From positions 4,340,001-4,404,000 of the forward strand of contig JAHCVI010000002.1 of NCBI GenBank assembly GCA_019096155.1: a stretch of 64,000 nt of DNA. The letters run 5' to 3'. Position numbers and translations under genes: made by a program. Below, one piece after another: positions 1 through 11,485 of this stretch (position 1 is the stretch's first letter; each line of letters opens with the position of its first letter). This DNA is from Staphylotrichum longicolle. Taxonomy: Eukaryota; Ascomycota; Sordariomycetes; Sordariales; Chaetomiaceae. The notes under the pieces were generated by a model that saw only the letters and a program-made list of their open reading frames with translations, was not told the origin of the DNA and did no database searches.

Positions 1-201
1 TGGCCATTGTAGACCCGAGATTTGGCCCCTGCCATGAGAAGAAAACGCACCCATCCAGCCTGAACGAATCAAGACAATCCCAACCCGTCGGCGGCGTATC
101 CCATCACCACGGCCATCATTAACCATCCATTCCAAGACAACCCAACTCCGGACCCAAAACCAACCAGCCCACGCCCAATCCTGAAAATGACAAAAACCAA
201 C

Positions 202-1935
202 TCAATACCCACTCTCCTCCCTCCTCTCTCCCACCCCATTCCCACTCCCGCCATTGCTACCACCGCCCTCCCTCTCCACCCTCTCCCCGGCCTCCCGAAT
301 CGCCTCCTCATCCCCCCTCAACTTCGCAAAATACCCCTTCACATCCTCGGCGCTAATCACCTGCTTGCTCTCGGCAAACTCCCGGAAGAACGGCATGAGC
401 TTGTCCTTGAGGTGCTGATACGCCATGACGCCCTCGATGGCGCGGACGCGGTCGACGTTGCGCAGCGCCGATTCGCCGCGGTCGTACAGGCTGCCGCCGC
501 TTCCCGCCGTCGACGCGGCGCCGCCGTGTTCGGACCCGGACTCGGACACGGGCGGCTCGTAGGTCTCTTCCTCCTCGAGGAGCTGGGGGTGCGGCGCGAG
601 GAGGGGGAAGCAGGACGCGCAGTGGCAGAGGTGGGCGCGGAAGGAAGGGGTGAGGAAGAGGGAGAAGGGGGTGGCGGTTGATGGGGCCGGGGGGAGGGTG
701 GGGAGGAGGCAGGCTGAGGTGCGCTCAGTCGGGGATGTTGATGTTGGGGTGGAAGTGGTGTCCGGGTCGGTCTTGGGGCGCTTGGAGGTTTGGGACTCGG
801 CGTCCGAGTCTGAGTCGGCTTTGCGCTTCTTGGTGGGCTCGGGCTTGGATTCCTCGCTGGCAGGCGGTGCGGCGGTCGGGGTGGGCTCGTCTGCCGCGTC
901 GCCTTGCTTGAGATACACTGGTGGCAGGAAGCCGGGCGTGCCGGCGTACCTCTTGATCCAGGGGTGGGCCTCGACGCATTTGTAGCAGAGGAAGCCGTCG
1001 AACTCGTCCTCGGCCGGAAAGCCGGGCGGAGGCGGGGGGTCGTTGTCGTCGTCTTCTGCGTCCTCCGCCCCAGCATCGCCGTTCTGTTCTGTCGCCTCGG
1101 CGTCTTCGGTGATGGTTGCAAGCGAGCTGTTTGTTTCGGCATCCTTGGTCTCCGTCTTCACTTTGCCCGTCGCCGTGTTCTCGTACCACTTCGGACCCAA
1201 TCCAACGACACAGCCCGGGTGCCACCAGTCCTCGCCACAGCCGCCCGTCTCATGCGTGCCCAGCCCCAGACACTGGAACATGGTGCCCTTTTGCTGGAAG
1301 GGGTCGTAGTCACACTCGCAGCCGCAAAACCGATTGCGAAAATTCTGGTTGTACTTGTTGTTGGGGTTGGGCTCCTCGGAGTGGACGCCTCCCTTGGTGT
1401 TCGTCTCCGGGTTAATGCGCAGGCTGCATGGGCTTGTCGCGGGGAAGCGCGTAGTGCCGCAATCGCAGGTAAAGTTGCGCTTGTTGAAGATCTCGACAAG
1501 AGTGTGCTCGCCGTGGCACTGCACCGAGCAGGCGTAGCAGACGCCGGCGGCGTTGTAGGGATCCGAGGGGTTCGCGGGGGGCGGATTGCAGGTGAGGCAG
1601 GCAAAGACGCTCTGGCGGAGCGGGCCCAGGGGGTTGGTGCAGTTCTCGATGCTCTGGGCCAAGGTTAGCTGGGTCGGCGGTTGGGGTCGGGCGGTCGTAC
1701 GTATGGGAGGGCCTCGCGGGCATCGGCCTCGAGCTGCATCTGGTCTCGAATAAAGCTGGAGGGGAAAAGTCAGTCACCAAATCCGTGAATGGTTTTTCAG
1801 ATAAACAACATACTCTGCTGCAGTCTGCGAGTTGTCGGATCTCTGCGAGATGCTCTCGGTGCGCGCCTTGGTGCGCGCGACAGGCGCGTCGGCGCTGTCA
1901 CCAGGGACAGAGGGTTCGGGAACGGAGGGATCCAT
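202..1935 (-). CDS. UBR7: UBR7/mlo2-like UBR-box and PHD-type zinc-finger protein
   Basis: Three exons on the minus strand (1935-1814, 1755-1701, 1653-202) give 542 residues. Both introns are short (58 and 47 nt) with GTATGT/GTACGA donors; the second has a CTAAC branch sequence. The start is the ATG at 1935. The N-terminal third has a Cys/His-rich UBR box (FACLTCNPPP, CYACSVQCHGEH, FTCDCGTTRF) followed by a PHD-like finger (FCGCECDYDP, WWHPGC) and a second cysteine pair (FLCYKCVE). The middle and C-terminus are acidic and Ser/Pro-rich. This order is that of human UBR7 and S. pombe mlo2, putative E3 ubiquitin ligases of the nucleus; the E3 role is inferred from the family. It is divergent from mcm2, 470 bp apart. 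Confidence 0.88.
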
Positions 1936-2405
1936 TATGACCAGTTGAAGTTGAATCAAGACGCCAGAATCAATTCGTCCCCGTGATGAAACGAGCTCTG
2001 AATGTGGTCCCAACGATCGACTTCACGCGGGAAAGGTGAGGTAGCTCGGGGAGGTCGAGGATGGGAGCTGGAGAGAGCTGGAGGTGTTATGCGACGGTAT
2101 CTTATCGTAGGACTGCCCCACCCTTCTGCGCGGAAGCAAGCAACCACTTAACGCGACCCGCCAAAAATGGTTTAGCGGAATCGCGAAACCGCGTTGACTT
2201 GGCTGGCGACGCGAAAAGCAGGGGCAGGAGCACCAAGCCATTGTCGCCCAATTCCTGTCAATTTGCATCCCCTCCACAACTCACGTTCGGCGGCAGCGTC
2301 TCTCCTTCCTGCAACCACCAACAACACCACCACACTACTTTCTCTCTTTCTCTCTCTCTCCCAGTCATTCCCAATTTTTTTTTTTCCCTCAGAGACACCG
2401 CAGAC
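1936..2405. promoter_or_regulatory. Shared promoter between UBR7 and mcm2 with E2F/MBF-like sites
   Basis: This 470-bp divergent spacer holds three GC-rich motifs typical of G1/S genes. ACGCG runs straight into CCCGCCAAAA at 2151-2166, so the opposite strand reads TTTTGGCGGG, the E2F consensus. TCGCGAAA lies at 2181-2188 and GACGCGAAAA at 2208-2217, both like MBF/MCB elements. A pyrimidine-rich (TCTC) stretch at 2339-2363 precedes the mcm2 ATG. Cell-cycle control of MCM genes through such sites is known in yeasts and animals; its action here is inferred. Confidence 0.55.
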
Positions 2406-5183
2406 ATGAGGTATGTTTACATCTCGCAACCTTCAGAAGAGAAAATATCCTGACCCAGCCCAGTTCCCCGCTCCGCGAGCACCCGTCCTCGGCAAACCGG
2501 GGCATGCCGCCTGGCAGGGCCGGCCGGAAACGAGCACGCACTAACGGTGACGATGCCGCTTCATCGGTCGGCGCTGCCTCCAGCCCCATCATGCCCTCCT
2601 CCCCTCCCGCCTTCAACATCGCCCACGGCGGCGACGAAGAGGACGACATCGAGGAGGAGGCCGAGATCCAAGATGACATCGACGAGCTGGACGAGATGGC
2701 CGAGGACGACGTCGACCTGTTCAGGGAGGGCTTCGAGCGCGACTACCGCGACAGGGCCGACGACACCTACGAAGGCATTGATATCGACGACGAAGGCGAC
2801 TACGACGCCATGAACCTGGGCGACAGGCGCCTGCTGGAGGCGCAGCTGAACCGCAGAGACCGCGAGGTCGCCCGGAGACAGCGCATCCCCGCGGCATTCC
2901 TCCCTGGCGAGGACGACGACCGCGACATCGACCTCACTGCCCAACCCCGCCGCCGCAGGCATCGGTACGACGAAGACCCGGATGAGGACATGGACGCCGA
3001 CATTATGGACGAGGAGCTCTCGCTCGAGGCATTGCACGACGTAAAGGCCTCCAGCTTGACCGATTGGGTGGCCCAACCTGCTGTGCAGCGGACCATCAAG
3101 AGAGAGTTCAAGGCCTTCCTGACCGAGTACACCGACGACAGCGGTTCTTCGGTCTACGGCAACCGCATTCGTACCCTTGGTGAGATCAACGCTGAGACCC
3201 TCGAGGTCTCGTACGAGCATCTCTCCACCTCCAAGGCCATTCTCGCCTACTTCCTTGCCAATGCCCCCGCCGAGATGCTCAAGCTGTTCGACGAAGTAGC
3301 CATGGACGTGGTCCTGCTGCACTACCCCGACTACGAGCGCATCCACTCCGAGATCCACGTGCGCATCTTTGACCTTCCCGTCCACTACACGCTTCGCCAG
3401 CTCCGCCAGTCGCACCTCAACTGCCTCGTCCGGGTTAGCGGTGTCGTGACGAGGAGGTCGGGCGTGTTCCCTCAGCTCAAGTACGTCAAGTTTGACTGCA
3501 CCAAGTGCGGTGTCACGCTCGGCCCCTTCCAGCAGGAGGCGAACGTCGAAGTCAAGCTTTCGTACTGCCAGAGCTGCCAGTCCCGCGGCCCCTTCACCCT
3601 CAACTCCGAGAAGACCGTCTACCGGAACTACCAGAAGCTCACCCTTCAGGAGTCACCGGGCACCGTTCCGGCTGGTCGTCTCCCCCGTCACCGCGAGGTC
3701 ATCCTGCTCTGGGACCTCATCGACAAGGCCAAGCCCGGCGAGGAGATTGAGGTCACGGGTATCTACCAGAACAACTATGATGCCCAGCTCAACAATCGCA
3801 ACGGCTTCCCCGTCTTTGCCACCATCCTCGAGGCCAATAACATCGTCAAGTCGCACGACCAGCTTGCTGGTTTCCGCATGACCGAGGAGGACGAGCACAA
3901 CATCCGCCAGCTGTCCAAGGACCCGCACATCGTCGACAAGATCATCAACTCAATTGCGCCCAGCATCTACGGACACACCGATATCAAGACGGCCGTCGCC
4001 CTCTCTCTCTTTGGCGGCGTCGCGAAGACGACCAGGGGTGCCCATCACGTCAGAGGCGACATCAACGTGCTCCTCCTCGGCGACCCGGGTACCGCCAAGT
4101 CGCAAGTCCTCAAGTACGTCGAGAAGACGGCCCACAGGGCAGTCTTTGCCACCGGTCAGGGCGCCAGCGCCGTCGGTCTCACGGCTAGCGTCCGGCGAGA
4201 CCCGCTGACGAGCGAGTGGACTCTCGAGGGCGGCGCGCTGGTGCTCGCCGACAAGGGCACGTGCCTGATCGACGAGTTCGACAAGATGAACGACCAGGAC
4301 CGCACGTCGATCCATGAGGCCATGGAGCAGCAGACCATCTCCATCTCCAAAGCCGGCATCGTGACCACCCTCCAGGCGCGCTGCGGCATCATCGCCGCCG
4401 CCAACCCCATCGGCGGGCGCTACAACTCGACGATCCCCTTCTCGGCCAACGTCGAGCTGACGGAGCCCATCCTGTCGCGTTTCGACATCCTCTGCGTCGT
4501 CCGCGACACGGTCGAGCCCGAGGAGGACGAGCGCCTAGCCCGCTTCATCGTCGGCTCCCACAGCCGCAGCCACCCGCTGACCAACAGCAACAACACCCAG
4601 ACCCAGGCGACGGCAGCGGGGGGCCAGTCGATGGAGGTCGAGTCCGACTCGATGCGCGTCGACTCGCAGGCCGCAGAGCGAACCAAGGAGGGCGAGATCC
4701 CGCAGGAGCTGCTGCGGAAATACATCCTCTACGCCCGCGAGCGCTGCTCGCCCAAGCTCTACCACATGGACGAGGACAAGGTCGCCCGGCTGTTCGCCGA
4801 CATGCGCCGCGAGAGCTTGGCCACGGGCGCGTATCCCATTACCGTATGTCCTTATCCCACCAACCACTCACTCATACCATATCTCCTTTCTATCCTAACC
4901 CCAAACTAATCCTGTTTTGTCCCAGGTCCGCCATCTCGAAGCCATCATCCGCATCAGCGAGGCCTTCTGTCGCATGCGCCTGTCCGAGTACTGCTCGGCG
5001 CAGGACATTGACCGGGCCATCGCCGTGACCGTGGAGAGCTTCGTGGGCAGCCAAAAGGTCAGCTGCAAGAAGGCGCTCGCGAGGGCGTTTGCCAAGTACA
5101 CGCTCGCGCGGCCTGGCCAGAGGCGGGGGGCTGCTTCTGGTGGGAATGCGAGGGGAGGGAGGCAGGGGGTTGTGGCGGCTTAG
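2406..5183 (+). CDS. mcm2: DNA replication licensing factor Mcm2
   Basis: Three exons (2406-2410, 2464-4843, 4926-5183) encode 880 residues. The first coding exon is only ATGAG and splices to an in-frame second exon; acceptor 2463 is the one that keeps the frame. The protein has a long acidic N-terminal tail, a zinc finger (C347/C350...C370/C373), Walker A GDPGTAKS at 541-548, Walker B LIDEFD from 603, and the arginine finger SRF at 673-675. AAANPIGGRYNSTIPF with VELTEPILSRFDILCVVRD separates Mcm2 from the other MCM subunits. It is one of six subunits of the replicative helicase, loaded at origins in the nucleus. Nothing is broken, and length fits the family. Confidence 0.96.
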
Positions 5184-5707
5184 TTTCTGAGTGCTTGGGT
5201 TTGTGAGGGCGGGTTGTTTGTGGATTTATGGCGGCGGAGGGGAGTTTATGGAGTTTGTGACTGGTTTGTTGATTGTGAGGAAAGAATAGGGGTAGGTATA
5301 TGAGAGTGATGATATTTAACTCGTTTTTGTTTGTGCAGAGGATAGAGACTGCTAGGGAGTAAACACCGCGTGACTTGTTTCTCCATGGTGTGGACATGGA
5401 AGGGAGCCCGACAAAAGCACAGTCCCTTGGATATGACCGCCATACTGTGAGGCAGCTTCACAGTTCTGAAGTCGTTCTCAACCATGACAGGCCAAGTGCT
5501 TGATGTGAACTCTGTTTCATCAGCTGCGAATCATCTGTTGTGAGTGTTCATTCCAGTTTATAGTTTTGGTTTCATTCTGCTTAGGACCGCCCGAAATGAA
5601 GCCAATCGTATCCGCCCTGCTGTTGTCGAGCTGCACTCCGCGGCTGCCTAGCTCCCAAATCTTTCTCGTTCTCTTTTGACCGACAGCCTGGGCAGAAAGT
5701 GTTCGCA
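5184..5707. other. Intergenic region after mcm2
   Basis: No convincing gene is present. The first 150 bases are T/G-rich and probably hold the mcm2 3' UTR; the remainder is the likely promoter of the kinase-like gene. Confidence 0.6.
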
Positions 5708-6843
5708 ATGGCAACGGCCACACGCACATCCATTTCTTCGACGCCATACCGGGAAGGAGTCGAGCTCCGAATTCGAAAGCACATCCCGCCGGAGCCGTTT
5801 GGCGGCGGCTACAGATCAGTTCCCCGGCGCAAAGTCGGGTTTAGCCAAGACGCCACGAGCGTCGACCTCGACCGTGTTGCCTTCGCCCTGGAAAACCCGC
5901 CTTTGGAGACGGAGCCCCCGGCCGGAGAGGAGCACACCTTCACCATCACGGGGTCCAAGACCCTGAGGCGATGGCACGTCGACGGCGGTGGTGCTCACGT
6001 TGTCATGGCTATTTCGACCGAGACAAGGCCGTCGTCTGTCTGGCCAAAATCTACGACGGCGTATACTACCCGTCGGAGAACCAAGACAACGGCTGGGACT
6101 GCATGACGCTGGCCGACGCCGATTATGCCATCGAGGCCTGGGCTTATGAAACCATGCAGCCCGTTGAAGGGGTCGGCGCCAAGCTCGTCCCCGAGTACTA
6201 TGGTGCTTGGACTTTTGCTGTTGCCACCAACCGACCCGGTCGCCGGCGCTGGGTACGCATGCTGCTTCTCCAGATCGTACGCGGCGAAACCGTTCTGACC
6301 AAAACCCGCAAGGCCACCGAGGATGACGCTGTCCAGCAACCCCTGTTGCCCGACCAGGAAAGTCGTCTCCGAGTCCTCAGAGACACCCTCGAGGCCGATA
6401 TATCCATTTTCTGGGACGCCGAGGTGCTCCAGGGAGACCTGTCACCGCGCAACGTCATGGTTCAGCCTGACGACAGCGTAGTGATAATCGATTTCAACGA
6501 AGCCGTCGTTTACCCGTTCCATTATCGACCACATCCAAAGTACGACGGGGCCGCCGGCGCCCATCCGCTGCCCCCCTCACCCATCAGCCGCCACTGGCCC
6601 TTTGCCCCTGGCGCAGGGAACTTCGCAGATCCATGGAACCCGTGGGCAAGCTGGGTCCCCCAGAGCTGGCTCGAGAACCCAGAATTGGCCGCCGAATGGC
6701 TGTTGGAAACATGGGGGAGTCCTGCGCCTGGCAGATACGCACCCTTGTCCGATTACTTCCTCAACCACCCGGCCCATGCTCAGAGGAGCAAGAAAATACA
6801 GGCAGCTTTGGAGCAGCTGGGTCGCAAACCAGCAATGAAGTAA
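5708..6843 (+). CDS. Protein-kinase-like (APH/kinase fold) protein, frameshifted
   Basis: The first part (ATG at 5708 to about 6005) reads in one frame and ends with FTITGSKTL and GGGAHVV. The rest (from about 6002 to the TAA at 6841) reads in the frame one base back, beginning near CHGYFDRDKAVVCLAKIYDGV. No intron could fit at the join, so one base appears to be missing around 5998-6008, by error or real mutation. The second part has a kinase-like catalytic loop (QGDLSPRNVMV) and a DFN in place of DFG (VVIIDFNEA). The usual His of the HxD motif is replaced by Gln. About 378 residues when joined. Such proteins are common in filamentous ascomycetes, often in variable regions; the substrate is unknown. 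Confidence 0.6.
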
Positions 6844-7256
6844 ACATTGGCACAGCGCTAGCCACAATGACACAAGAGCGGACGAGATGCTGTGTCATGT
6901 AGTTGAGATCCATTGGATGCAAGAAAAGGACTCGGCAACGACACGGCATTATACGCCATGGCATGGGGCGATCACAACTTTGCTATAATTCAGCTGTACC
7001 TCTCCTCCATTCGTTTTCTCATAGATGATCCGCCCCTTTACTCCTCCACGCACTCAGCCGGCTGATGCACCGCGTTGTTGCTCTGATTGGGCCGTCACCA
7101 ACAACCGGGCTGCAAATGAGCTTCTCCCCAGACACAGCCTCGTCTTCACCTGAACTTGGAGGCCTGAATCGCCAACCCTCAATCTCCCACCGCGCCCTGT
7201 CTCGCGCCTCCATCCCCCTCTCCAACCACCCACCAAACCTCCCCTCACCCACCACA
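6844..7256. other. Intergenic region with relic of phosphatase 3' end
   Basis: There is no gene here. It holds a 40-nt segment (7024-7063) nearly identical to the end of the histidine phosphatase gene downstream, listed separately, and a C/A-rich leader before the ATG at 7257. Confidence 0.55.
7024..7063 (-). repeat. Duplicated fragment of the histidine phosphatase gene end
   Basis: This segment matches 13645-13685 with one indel and two substitutions. On the minus strand it reads PAECVEE followed by TAA and the same downstream flank as the phosphatase gene at 13660. No other part of the phosphatase is recognisable next to it. It is probably the remnant of a partial duplication or a lost paralogue. 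Confidence 0.6.
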
Positions 7257-8197
7257 ATGTCATCCAAAACCTGGTTCCTCCCCCCGGACTTCACCTTCCT
7301 CCCCCCCCCCCAGCCCCCTCGCCCTCGGCAACATCATCCCTCCCCGCACCGCCCAACCTCGACCCTTGCCTCGCTCGCCTCCCACCCCACCATCGCGCCC
7401 GCCCTCCCGCCAGTCCAAACCCTCACCGAAAAAAACCTCACCTTCACCGCCTCCACCACCCGCTCCTTTGGACTGACCCTCCTCGCCGACGTCCTCGCCC
7501 TCGCCTCGGCGCACGCCCGCACCAAGCGCGCCCGATCCTACGCGCGGTCCTTCAGCCCCGCCGATCACGAGGTGCGGTTCTACGACGGCGTGTTCGCCCC
7601 CGAACTGGTAAAGGAGATTGTGACCCTCGACGCGGTCAAGCGGCACATGGAGAGCGGCGGCCGGTTCGGCCGCAAGCGATGCGTGTACCTCATCACGGGG
7701 CTGCGGGTGGCGACGGGCAGTTTTACCGTGACGGAGGAGCGGGGCAAGAAGACGGTTGTTGCGGTGGGCGGGGAGGGGCCTCCGGCGGCGGTGGTGGCGG
7801 GGGGGGTGTCTGTGGGGGCTAGTGTGGAGGGGGGCAGGGAGGAAGGGGGCAGGTTGGAGTACGAGACGGCGCCTGGGGTGGTGTTTGCGTATCGGCTGCA
7901 TGTGATTCGGGTTAGGGAGGGGGGTGCGGAGGGGAGTTATTTGAGGATCGGACGGCGTTTTTCACTGGGGAGGCAGAGGAAGAGGATGGGGGGGAAGAGG
8001 AGATGGAGGTTGTGGAGGTGGATGGGACGGTGTTGAGGCAGGATCTGGATTTGGAATGGGAGGGTTATGAGGAGAGAACGGTTGAGGTGGGGGATGGTGA
8101 GGCGTATGTTGTGTTTGGATCTGCTGCTGGGGAGGGTGAGTGGTCAGGGTCTGAAGCCACTCCTTTACCCCATTTTGCCCCTCCACCCCGTAGTTGA
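7257..8197 (+). CDS. Ascomycete-specific family protein, frame broken at three places
   Basis: The start is the ATG at 7257 (MSSKTWFLPPDF). After an 11-C run (7301-7311) the next recognisable peptide, PLALGNIIP, lies in another frame. RPTSTLASLASHP returns to the first frame, which then stays open through VDHEVRF-like ADHEVRFYDGVFAPELVKEIV, CVYLITGLRVATGSFTV and GVVFAYRLHVIRVR. Near 7945 the continuing sequence (TAFFTGEAEEEDG to VEVGDGEAYVVF) shifts again and stops at 8195. The motifs resemble a widespread fungal family of about 300-400 residues with no proven function. A relation to fungal gasdermin-like proteins crossed my mind but cannot be shown. Whether the shifts are sequencing losses or real decay is open. 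Confidence 0.5.
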
Positions 8198-8466
8198 GTT
8201 CTCGTGCCATGAGTTCAGGGCGAACTGGAGGTACAAGTGTCTTGGATGCCACTTCAAGTTTATTACCCTACTCGTCTGTGAAGCGATCTTGAATGAAACT
8301 GTGTAGCTCGGAAAATGACTTCTGTTCTGTGTCCTGTGGAAGGACTTACAAATGCTCTTGAATCAGGGGTGAAAGTCAGGGATGGATTCAGATTCTCCAT
8401 CAGCCTTCAAGTATCTTTTAACAATTTGAATGAATCCCTCCTTCCCGTTAGAGTGGCTCAAGCGGG

Positions 8467-11400
8467 CTAGTAAATGAAAACGCCGGAATGAGATTGGTTG
8501 TGATGCATCAAGCAGCGCCAGCACACCGACGAGGGCAGCAACGTAATCCTGGCGCCGGCGCCTGCGGCTTGATCTGCACGCTGAGCGAGGTAGGCCGTCA
8601 CGGCAAGCCTGGCCAGCCAGTTTCCGTGGACTCTTACTACAGCCAAGCCAGACTGGCATTCGCGGAGCTCGTCCCAGTTACTGATCGACTTCAGCGAGAC
8701 CGATTCTGGCGGCTCCGAGGTAGTGTGGTCACACAGCGGCTGTTCCGGCCATGAATAGATGAACGGACTTTTCAAGGCGGCTACGACATCGCCGTCGCCG
8801 ATCCAGCGGCCCGCCTCACGGATGGAGACGACCGACTCCATCTTGGTGAACTGCACGTCCTGCTTGCCGTGCGAATCGGCCATGTCCATCGACCGCTCCC
8901 ACTGCGTGAAGCCGAGATGCATCGAGGTTGAGACGAACAAGTCGACCGGCTGGCCGTCAAAGGCGCCCATGCCGTGGACTACCCGCCAAGCTGTATCGTC
9001 AAGGGGAGCCGTCATCGGATCCTTCACGGATGAGAAGATCACCAAGCCCGGCTGCCCTATGTTGCCGAGTATGCGAGTGACGCTGCGGCGCCTTTCTGTC
9101 CTCGTCAGAAAGGGATCGCGAAGTAACTAAAGTAAAGCGTTAGACCAGCGCACGCGGCGGATATAATCTTGAGCACGGCTGGCAACTCACCTCGCTGGGC
9201 ACGTAGAGGGAATTACCAAAGGAGATACCGGTTGTATTGTCATGCAGCTCATCATGCCCAATGTCACAGCCACTGAGAAAATAGGCCAAAATCGAGAAGC
9301 TTTCTTTGACGGGCAATGTCCAAGAGTTCAAGGCCAGCCTGGAAAGGGTATCGAGGCTCCCGAGGCCATTGAACCCCAAAGCGTCACTGATGATTAGAGA
9401 ACCTAGACCTTGAACTGTTCCATGGTTCCAAGCCATGGCCCACTTCGCGTTCTGAACGTTTTGTCGTAGAGTGCTGACGCTGATGACTGGCTCCGGGAAA
9501 GACTGAAGACAAGATAGTGCATAGTGAAACTGTGCAAGCCAAAATGCCATGGCATCAAACGGCAGCGTCGTTACATTGACGTCGACCATGCCACGATGCA
9601 GCGCCCAGGTGAAATCTTCGACCGAGAAGCTCAGTATACCGACGTCGTGGAAGGTGTCACTTGGAACAAAGATGCACGCCGAATGGTAATCGCCAAAAAG
9701 CGACTGGAAACGCCTCCCCGATCGGGTGACAAATGATGCTTGGTAGTCACCGTCGATGTCGGTCATGTCATCGTCGCTGTCGGTCATGTCATCGTCGCTG
9801 AGTTCTTCACTGTCGCCAGAATAATGGGATCTCGGTGCCGGCTTTTCTGCAGGGGAGCTGGCCAAAACCTTTTCAACCTCAGCTAAAGCCAACTCGGTGT
9901 CCTCTCCGCCTGAGAACGGAAAGAGACAGACAAAATGAGACTTGTTATCCGTAGTTCTATACTGGATGATGGCGGAGACGTCCTGTAGACCCGGAAGCCG
10001 GGATGCAATTCGCCTGAGGGCAGCAATCCTCTCTTCCGGGCCTCGCAGAACGGATAGGAACGCGCTCGAGTCGAGGATACCGAAGAAGGACCGGGAGCCT
10101 ATTTTTCTGTTGCCATCGACACATGGCTGAGGCGCGTACTGTGGGCGGTTTCTCCCGAGGGTGATAAAAGGTCCAAATTTGTGCTCGTGGCCAGCGTAGT
10201 CCTCGGAGGCTTTCTTGAGAAGAAGCATAGAAAAAAGCCATGCACGTAGTCTTCCGTTGTCCCTGGCCTCCGGCCATAAAGGCCCACGGGCAGCGCTCTT
10301 GTCCAGAAAGCCCTGTAGCACGGCGCGCGCTAGGTCTCCTAGAACCTGGATGACCCTTTGATCATCGGCGGGCGGCGTGTTCCATACGCGGAGAAGACAC
10401 CCAACCAAGGCCATTCTGAACTCGTCGGCAGTCAGCCGTGACGAATCACCCTGCAGCGTGGCAGTGGCTTGCACGGCCTTGCCGTAGTATCGAAGCTTCG
10501 AGAGGGAGAGCGACCAGGTGATGCCTGATTTCGGCGTCGTGGCGGATGGTGAGCAGCCAAGTGTCAGGATGCCGCCCGGCGGAACCAAGTCGTCCTTCAT
10601 CTTCAGTTCAACATTGCGGCGGCCAAATACATGAATTTCGGGGTATAAGTGCCACGCCATCAGTCCAACGATAGCAGAGCCATCGCTAACCTCTTGGGGT
10701 ATGCCGGAGATGAGGTTGTCCATGACGGTGACGGCTCTCACCCAAGCCCCGACGACATTTGTAGTGAGGCATCCCTCGCCCCCCATCAATAACTTGATGT
10801 TCTGGAGAATCAGGCGGAGCTGCGTCTGCTCCTTCGTCTTGACCGAGTTCGCGACTTCCAACCACGCGCGAGCGCTGGCGTCCCATTCGGCCAGCTGCTG
10901 GCGTGGTATCTCGGCCTGGAGCGCGGCAGCGGCCGTTGCGAATGGCACCGCTCCGCCGCGATCAACCTCGAGCGCAATCTCATGGCGCCGCCCGGCCACG
11001 ATTTCGACCCATATCGAGGTCGCCTCGGGTGCATCCCAAGCCGAGGCGAGCATGCACGCCAGGAGGTGGACATGAATGGCACCACCCTCAGCACCATTAG
11101 AGGACGATGTTGCGGCGGCCCACATCGATGTGGCATCGACACCCGTGTACTGGGAGAAGACGGAGGCAAAATGGTCCTTGGACACGTTGCTCGTGGCCTG
11201 CGTGGCGATATCCGAGGCCCGCTTCCCGTACGCCGTGACGAGGGCAGGCGTTTTGGGGCATACTCCCTCGAAGAGCGCAGCTAACCGACGCGCCGTTGTA
11301 TGGCTCTTTCCGTCTTCCGCATCACGTTTTCTCCGGTCAGAGAGCAACTGGCCGACCGGCTGAAACTCCTCGGGCGCTTCGTACTTGACGATGCTGAAGT

Positions 11401-11485
11401 CGAAATTGATGTTGGCGGCCGCGACAGTGACCTCGTTCGTAGCGGCAGCCAGAGCGGCCTGGAGACGGCCCACGACCTGGTCCAT
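8467..11485 (-). CDS. Large fungal-specific protein of unknown function
   Basis: Two exons (11485-9191 and 9126-8467) joined by a 64-nt intron with a GTGAGT donor give 984 residues. The ATG at 11485 starts MDQVVGRLQAALAAATNEVTV; open frame upstream lacks a better ATG. I recognise the style of a large, soluble, Ala/Trp-rich protein family found in many Pezizomycotina, with blocks such as RRKRDAEDGKSHTTARRL, EWDASARAWLEVA and VHGNWLARLA near the C-terminus. I know of no assigned function. No signal peptide or membrane segment is evident. An acidic tandem repeat, DDDMTDS, lies at about 9755-9800 and marks a flexible linker. The intact reading frame argues that it is expressed. Confidence 0.8.
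9755..9800 (-). repeat. Short tandem repeat inside the large unknown gene
   Basis: A 21-nt unit (reading CGGTCATGTCATCGTCGCTG-like on the plus strand) is repeated twice and encodes two copies of SDDDMTD. Confidence 0.7.

Noticed and set aside
1654..1780. Unspliced 5' part of UBR7 read straight through
   Set aside because: Straight reading needs a non-ATG start; splicing at 1700/1654 restores ALPYSIENC and the family N-terminus.
5708..8197. RIP-type decay (C to T mutation) as cause of the broken genes
   Set aside because: The breaks are base losses with coding GC content preserved, not transitions to stop codons.
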